From Synergistaceae bacterium (GTDB taxonomy: Bacteria; Synergistota; Synergistia; Synergistales; Aminobacteriaceae): a stretch of DNA of 55,766 bases. This document shows positions 51,002 through 55,766 of this stretch, one piece after another. The position numbers and the translations under genes were made by a program. The notes under the pieces were generated by a model, which had not been told where the DNA came from, made no database searches, and worked only from the letters and a program-made list of their open reading frames with translations. The stretch lies in the NCBI GenBank assembly GCA_017454625.1, contig JAFTCP010000160.1:1-55766 (forward strand). Reading direction: 5' to 3'. The first letter of the stretch is position 1; each line of letters begins with the position of its first letter.

Positions 51002-52318
51002 ATGGAATTTTTAGATTTCCTGCTTGAGCTTGATCCTGGAATATTATTATTCGCTGTATTCGGAATTTGCATCTTTATCGGAGTTCCAATAGCAATGTCG
51101 CTCGGAATTGGTGCGCTTGCGGCTGTTCTGTTCGGAGATTTGGGAGTTTCACCGGCTGTAATCGCTCAAAGAATTTTCGGCGGCCTTCAATCAACGGCGA
51201 TTATGGCAATAGCATTCTTCATTCTTGCGGGTAACTTGATGGCGAGCGGAGGAATTTCACGGCGAATAGTCGACTTCGCGAACTGTTTAATCGGCAGTGT
51301 CAGGGGCGGAATGAGTGTAGCGTTAGTGCTTGCGTGTGCATTCTTCGCGGCGTTGTCAGGTTCTGCACCTGCTACGGTCGTCGCGATAGGCTCAATGCTT
51401 TATGCTGACATGGTGAAGAACGGTTACCCTGAAGCTGACATTGCGGGGCTTCTCGTCGTATCCGGAGGCTTAGGGCCGATAATTCCTCCGTCAATAATCA
51501 TGGTGCTGTATTGCACGCTCACTGGCGCGTCGGTTTCGAGCATGTTCACCGAAGGAATGATGATAGGCATCGTAATAATGATAGTGTTAATCATCGAAGT
51601 ATTATTCTTCGCGAAAAAAGAGGATTGGCCGAAAATTGAGGTTAAGCGCTCAGCGTGGGAAGTGTTCAAAATCTTTCTTGACGCAATCCCAGCACTCTTA
51701 ACTCCCATAATAATTTTAGGAGGAATTTACTCCGGCTTAATGACCCCGACTGAGAGTGCGGCTATAGCTTGTGTTTGGGCGATGATTGCGGGAATATTGA
51801 TTTACCGTGAGATTAGCATTAAAGATTTGGTTCCGATTTTCATGAAGTCGGCGAAAAGTTCAGCGATGATTTTGTTTATTATTGCCGCGTCTACAGCTTT
51901 CTCATGGATTTTCACGTATTCCGGCTCATCCGAAGAGCTCGTGAACTTCGTGATAGGCTTAAACCTCAACAAGGTGTTATTCTGCCTCGTCATCGCCGTA
52001 ATCCTGTTAATCTTCGGCACGTTCATGGAAGGTACGGCAATTGCGGTTCTGCTTGTGCCCGTTTTGTGGCCAATGGCTAAGACGATGGGAATTCACCCGA
52101 TACACTTCGGAATGATCGTATGCATCTCGAACGTAATCGGAACGATGACACCTCCCGTTGCTGTAAATATTTTCTCGGCAGTCCAAGTTACGCGTTCTGT
52201 TAGGGAGCTGAAGATTGGCGACATAGCAAAAGCGGAGATGCCATATTTCATTGGATACACTGCGGTGTTTTTCCTGTGCGTATTCTCTGAATGGTTCTGT
52301 ACATTCCTGATTAAGTAG
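51002..52318 (+). CDS. dctM: TRAP transporter large membrane subunit
   Basis: 438 residues with about 12 membrane segments. Family blocks: FGICIFIGVPIAMSLGIGAL, FFILAGNLMASGGISRRIVD, LSGSAPATVVAIGSMLYADM, PPSIIMVLYCTLTGASVSSM, PTESAAIACVW and GTMTPPVAVNIFSAVQVTR. Na+-coupled uptake with DctP and DctQ. The last 25 codons are copied twice more downstream of the stop. Confidence 0.95.
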   Translation: MEFLDFLLELDPGILLFAVFGICIFIGVPIAMSLGIGALAAVLFGDLGVSPAVIAQRIFGGLQSTAIMAIAFFILAGNLMASGGISRRIVDFANCLIGSVRGGMSVALVLACAFFAALSGSAPATVVAIGSMLYADMVKNGYPEADIAGLLVVSGGLGPIIPPSIIMVLYCTLTGASVSSMFTEGMMIGIVIMIVLIIEVLFFAKKEDWPKIEVKRSAWEVFKIFLDAIPALLTPIIILGGIYSGLMTPTESAAIACVWAMIAGILIYREISIKDLVPIFMKSAKSSAMILFIIAASTAFSWIFTYSGSSEELVNFVIGLNLNKVLFCLVIAVILLIFGTFMEGTAIAVLLVPVLWPMAKTMGIHPIHFGMIVCISNVIGTMTPPVAVNIFSAVQVTRSVRELKIGDIAKAEMPYFIGYTAVFFLCVFSEWFCTFLIK

Positions 52319-52530
52319 ACGGATGAATGAAATTGTTTCATGCTGAGATGCCATATTTCAGGCTGTGTATTCTCTGAATAGCTCTGTACATTCCTGATTA
52401 AGTAAGCGTGTGCATAAAATTGTTTTATGCTGAGATGCTATATTTCAGGCCGCGTATTCTCTGAATGGCTTTGTAAGTTCCTGATTAAATAGGCGATGAA
52501 TGAAATTGTTTCATATTGATAATTAAGGCT
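52235..52530 (+). repeat. Three tandem copies of the dctM 3' end
   Basis: GAGATGCCATATTTCA inside the gene (52,235) recurs at 52,345 and 52,432 (as GAGATGCTATATTTCA). Each copy carries TATTCTCTGAAT, TTCCTGATTAA and ATGAAATTGTTTCAT-like blocks. Copies 2 and 3 lack a 23-base piece that encodes part of the last membrane helix. Periods are 110 and 87 bases. They fill the gap before the dehydrogenase gene; no complete gene is there. Confidence 0.8.
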
Positions 52531-52614
52531 GTATCAGGCAGACATGAAATGATTATGATGCGCGATGACATAAATTTATTTTTCTATGTGTATATATTAT
52601 GAAGGAGGCAAAAA

Positions 52615-53385
52615 ATGAACGCAAAAGATTTATTTGATATTGTCGGCAAAAAAGCAATCGTAACCGGCGGAACTCGCGGGCTTGGCTACGGAATGGCTGA
52701 AGGACTTTTAGAGGCTGGCTGTGAGGTCGCAATCGTCGGAACTTCTGAGAAAGTTTTTTCTGTTGCTGACGAGTTTAATTCGCGAGGCTTCAAGTGTCAT
52801 GGAGTGAAAGCTAACCTTGCAATTCGTGAAGAAGTCTACAAGTCTTTCAATGAATGTATAGATAAGCTCGGTGGAGATTTGGATATTCTCGTTACGGCTC
52901 ACGGCATCCAGAGGAGACACAGCGCGGAAGTTTTCCCGATTGAAGAATGGGACGAAGTTATGAACGTGAACTTGAACTCCGTATTTATTCTCTGTCAGGA
53001 AGCCGGAAAAATTATGCTCGCAAAAGGCTACGGAAAGATCATCACAATTGCGTCAATGGTCTCATGGTTCGGAGGTCAGACGGTTCCGGCGTATGCTGCT
53101 GCTAAGGGTGGAATTGCTCAGCTCACGAAGGAACTTAGTAATGACTGGATAGCTCGCGGCGTGAACGTTAACTCAATCGCTCCCGGCTACATGGCTACGG
53201 AGATGAACGCGGCTTTGCTCGACAAAAATAATCCTCGTTATCAGCAAATAACGGACAGAATTCCGGCCAATCGTTGGGGAACCGGCGACGACATGAAGGG
53301 AGCATGTATCTTCTTAGCGTCTCATGCAAGCGATTACTTAGGAGGCGCGATTATTCCAGTTGACGGCGGCTATCTTGTGAAATAA
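52615..53385 (+). CDS. KduD-like short-chain dehydrogenase
   Basis: 256 residues. NAD(P)-binding VTGGTRGLGYGMAEGLL, catalytic Ser in IASMVSWFGG, YAAAKGG (YxxxK), and VNSIAPGYMATEMN. Closest pattern is 2-keto-3-deoxy-gluconate 5-dehydrogenase/gluconate 5-dehydrogenase (KduD, IdnO). Preceded by GAAGGAGG and followed by a terminator. It probably oxidises or reduces a keto-sugar acid in the same pathway as the dehydratase. Confidence 0.88.
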   Translation: MNAKDLFDIVGKKAIVTGGTRGLGYGMAEGLLEAGCEVAIVGTSEKVFSVADEFNSRGFKCHGVKANLAIREEVYKSFNECIDKLGGDLDILVTAHGIQRRHSAEVFPIEEWDEVMNVNLNSVFILCQEAGKIMLAKGYGKIITIASMVSWFGGQTVPAYAAAKGGIAQLTKELSNDWIARGVNVNSIAPGYMATEMNAALLDKNNPRYQQITDRIPANRWGTGDDMKGACIFLASHASDYLGGAIIPVDGGYLVK

Positions 53386-53391
53386 AATTTT

Positions 53392-53428
53392 AAGCCCTCC
53401 TGAACAATCGGGAGGGAATTTTTTTTTT
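53392..53428 (+). terminator. Intrinsic terminator of the sugar-acid operon
   Basis: CCCTCC...GGGAGGG is followed by AATTTTTTTTTT, seven bases after the dehydrogenase stop. Confidence 0.9.
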
Positions 53429-53469
53429 GCTCGAAATCAGCCGTATAAAACGTGCTCGAAATCAAACGC

Positions 53470-53491
53470 AAAAATAGAACGTGTTATATTT
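53470..53491 (+). promoter_or_regulatory. 22-base promoter-like box, copy 3
   Basis: Identical to the boxes at 26,830 and 37,384 and placed 37 bases before ATG 53528. Core AATAGAACGTGTTATATT. Here it is well placed to be a promoter. Confidence 0.65.
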
Positions 53492-53527
53492 TGTTGATGA
53501 AAAATTTTTTACGAGGAGTAATTGAGT

Positions 53528-54433
53528 ATGGAAATTCAAAACTTCATAAACGGGCCAATTTCCAACGAGACAATTTCCAATCTCAGGAACAAAGCAAAGT
53601 CAAAAACGAAACAGGCATTTTCAGAGTTATTCAACGAGAGCAAAGGACAAGCCTCAAACGTTACAGCTAATCTTCCCGAAAATTTATCAGCTGACAACGG
53701 GGTAAAATCTACGCTTCTTTCCGGCAATCTTGATTTGCAGATTACGAGCACTGCGACGGCCGTAAATCAGGAAAATTTAAGTATTGATAACAATGTGAAG
53801 TCATCGTTAATTCTCGGCAGACTTCAGACACAACAAACACAAACCACAGGCGCAATGTCGACCATAAACCTGACGGATGAGGAGCTTCAGGGCTGGCATA
53901 ACGGAAAATTGCCCGAAGGTTGGAGGCAGACAAACGCGGGCGGAGTAATTTTCAGCGGAGGCACGAAGGCATACAATGATTATTTCAATGTGTACTACAC
54001 CGATGGCGCGGAACACGATTATCAGTTCGGAGTATTCTATGATGAAAATTCACCGGAAGATAATCCCGTAGTCTATCTCCGAAAAATTGAAGCTTCAACG
54101 TACCGTGAATTGGATAGCACTGAAACAATCAGGGTCGAAGTCAACAAAGTAAATCCGTCAAACGCAACTTACGAAGAGATGATTGCTCTTGCAGGATACA
54201 TCTATCGTGATGACCCCAAAGCCGCATTTGAGGCATGTGAAGCTGTCGACATGGCACGCGAAGCTATGCAGGCTGACGGTCTCGACTGGCAAAATGGCCC
54301 TCACGATTACACGAGCTATTACCTTCCCGAAGTTGTGAGACGGTACAAGGAATATGACCCCGAACTTTCAGGTGCGGCTGATATGCTGTTGAATTATCTC
54401 AAGGATTACCCAAGAGGAAGCGACAAAGCATGA
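53528..54433 (+). CDS. Unknown protein with N-terminal repeats
   Basis: 301 residues from ATG 53528 (ACGAGGAG). No signal peptide is evident. Residues 50-115 hold two 31-residue repeats (ENLSADNGVKSTLLSGNL and ENLSIDNNVKSSLILGRL; 93-base period from 53,678). The C-terminal half (EELQGWHNGKLPEGWRQTNAGG, YRDDPKAAFEACEAVDMARE) is acidic and unrecognised. Stop overlaps the next ATG (ATGA). The pair could be secreted by a non-Sec route or act in the cell; nothing decides this. Confidence 0.6.
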   Translation: MEIQNFINGPISNETISNLRNKAKSKTKQAFSELFNESKGQASNVTANLPENLSADNGVKSTLLSGNLDLQITSTATAVNQENLSIDNNVKSSLILGRLQTQQTQTTGAMSTINLTDEELQGWHNGKLPEGWRQTNAGGVIFSGGTKAYNDYFNVYYTDGAEHDYQFGVFYDENSPEDNPVVYLRKIEASTYRELDSTETIRVEVNKVNPSNATYEEMIALAGYIYRDDPKAAFEACEAVDMAREAMQADGLDWQNGPHDYTSYYLPEVVRRYKEYDPELSGAADMLLNYLKDYPRGSDKA

Positions 54434-55223
54434 AGGTAAATCATAATTATTCAAAATTGTTGCAGATTTACGGCCAAGCTCAGAGTGCGAAAACTCAACA
54501 TATTGAGATAAATGGTGTAGACATCAGCGAGAAATTGCCGATGCTATAACTGATGCAGTGAACTTCGGCAATGTAAAATGTCCCGGCGGCTGGCCTACTG
54601 ATTTATACGAAGAGTTTTACGCAAGCTGTGCATATCTCCCTCCTGTTAATCCTGAGCGTGCGATTGAGTTAAAAGCCGTGAACAATCACATAATTTTTCA
54701 AGACGGCATATACTACAAATTCACGGATAAATCCAACAAGACAAGAGTACTCGGTTCAACAGGACATTACTTATTTGAGCTTGAGACGGACAAACTTGCA
54801 GGACGTGTTGACGGCGAGAGTGAAATGCTTGCTAATTTCTGGTCTTCGTTATACTGGCATAATTGGCATGATGTACCTGCATCAAAGCAGACGGAGTATC
54901 TTGAAGCCGCCGGAGTTCAGCCTGGATTTTTCACGTTCATCGCTGATAACGAAACTACAGAGTTGTATTTCAACCCTGACTGCAAAGGTTATCCGTTAAT
55001 GGACAAAGAGGAATATGATAGTTACTTTATGCCGTTCCAAAATGAGAACTGGGGAAAAAATTTCTGCGAGCCGGACGGTGAAAAATGGTGCGAGCCTGGC
55101 GACATCATAGAAGGTGCAAACGGCAGACAGTTTATCGTAAATCAGGACGGAAAAATTGATGTGAAATACGGCGACGACGTGTTAAGTCTGCATCCTATGA
55201 GGGTAATCGGACACGTTGAATAA
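54430..55223 (+). CDS. Unknown protein, frameshift near its start
   Basis: ATG 54430 overlaps the previous stop and gives KVNHNYSKLLQIYGQAQ and IEINGVDISEKLPML before TAA. One base earlier in frame, the sequence continues REIADAITDAVNFGNVKCPGG, in frame with the long 221-codon stretch that ends at 55,223. So the gene is probably one protein of about 260 residues with a -1 shift near 54,530. The main part (TDLYEEFYASCAYLPPV, ANFWSSLYWHNWHDVP, NEQDG-type acidic loops) matches no family I know. Confidence 0.5.
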
Positions 55224-55251
55224 AAATTTTGCGGCAAAAAAAGAAAATTTG

Positions 55252-55279
55252 TTGACAAATAAAAAAATGCGCGTATAAT
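55252..55279 (+). promoter_or_regulatory. rRNA operon promoter
   Basis: Perfect -35 TTGACA (55,252-55,257) and -10 TATAAT (55,274-55,279), spacer 16 bases, preceded by an A/T-rich UP-like stretch. Downstream a CTTGAG...CTCAAG hairpin (55,293-55,315) starts the leader. Confidence 0.9.
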
Positions 55280-55452
55280 TTCTTTCGTTGCGCTTGAGAG
55301 AGGCAAACGCTCAAGAGAGAGAAGAGCTAAGAAATCAAGCGAACGGCGAAAATAGTAACACTTTTCGAGTAATTTGACAAAGATAATTTACAGATGAGAT
55401 ATAAGTTTTTATTTTGCGATTTATATAGCCAAAGATTAATAACTCACGAATT

Positions 55453-55766
55453 TTAACTGAGAGTTTGATCCTGGCTCAGGATAAACGCTGGCGGCGTGCG
55501 TAACACATGCAAGTTGAGCGACGGAAATGGAAGGTGGAGACATCGGAAGTTTTACGGAGCAGCGGACTGGTGAGTAATATATGAGAAGCTGTCCATCAGA
55601 GAGGGACAACAGCTGGAAACGGCTGCTAATACCTCATAGGCCGAAAGGTTAAAGCAGTAATGCGCTGGTGGAGGTGCTCGTATCCTATCAATTAGTTGGC
55701 GGGGTAACGGCCCACCAAGATGACGACGGGTAGCCGGCCTGAGAGGGTGTCCGGCCACACTGGGAC
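55453..55766 (+). rRNA. 16S ribosomal RNA, 5' part
   Basis: Begins near the universal AGAGTTTGATCCTGGCTCAG and continues through AACGCTGGCGGCGTGC and ACACATGCAAG to the window end, covering variable regions 1-2. About 170 bases of leader separate it from the promoter. It can identify the organism by database comparison. Confidence 0.97.

Overview
This window looks like a chromosome segment of a gut or rumen Synergistota-type bacterium (probably Synergistaceae) carrying an integrated, partly decayed phage-like element. The taxonomy is inferred from a TrmD with a fused C-terminal domain, a TRAP-type hexuronate operon, the gene order and the 5' part of a 16S rRNA gene. A search with the 16S sequence is needed to confirm it. 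No CRISPR array or insertion sequence was seen.

Layout. (1) 1-349: a secreted Ltp-domain protein, cut by the window edge. (2) About 580-17,790: the element, ending at tRNA-Ala(GGC) with a broken P4-type integrase beside the tRNA. It carries a toxin-antitoxin relic, a CI-like repressor and Cro-like regulator with a palindromic operator region, and an ATP-dependent DNA ligase. These are followed by many short overlapping genes (four share an NARLIAAAPEM-type motif), a full replication set (initiator, DnaC-like loader, DnaB, DnaG), Lar-type zinc ribbons, a ParB-linked DNA methyltransferase, a Nu1-like small terminase and a second tyrosine recombinase. No portal, capsid, tail or lysis gene is visible, so it is either a satellite-like element or a prophage that lost its late region. 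(3) 17,971-26,303: a TerD/membrane protein, the ylxM-ffh-rpsP-khpA-trmD-rplS operon and a large secreted lectin/SH3/M23/C39-like protein. (4) 26,480-30,026: a zinc-uptake (ZnuABC-like) island. (5) 30,023-38,555: two APC permeases, a hybrid histidine kinase, rplI-dnaB, a nucleotidyltransferase and small genes including zapA. (6) 39,151-42,018: a secreted lipase-like gene. (7) 42,160-46,776: infC-rpmI-rplT-pheS-pheT with a leader attenuator. (8) 47,187-53,385: a GntR regulator, RspA/mannonate dehydratase-like enzyme, TRAP transporter and KduD-like dehydrogenase. (9) 53,528-55,223: two unknown proteins, then the rRNA promoter and 16S.

Most striking signals. Genes of the element contain six in-frame TAG codons. 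The one in its DnaB lies, in an ungapped 48-residue alignment, exactly opposite a glutamine of the chromosomal DnaB in this same window. This fits TAG-to-Gln recoding or suppression, but C-to-T decay of CAG codons in a dying prophage is an equal rival. On the host side, the ends of several unrelated genes have been copied in tandem next to the gene (periods about 74-110 bp). Exact 75-bp coding repeats occur in two unrelated genes, and a 22-bp promoter-like box occurs three times. Homopolymer runs (G9, G11, A8) sit where a one-base change would switch a signal peptide, a transporter C-terminus and the phage repressor.

Many genes, in the element and on the chromosome, show single-base frameshifts. 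Some may be assembly errors, so each frameshift claim below is conditional on read support.
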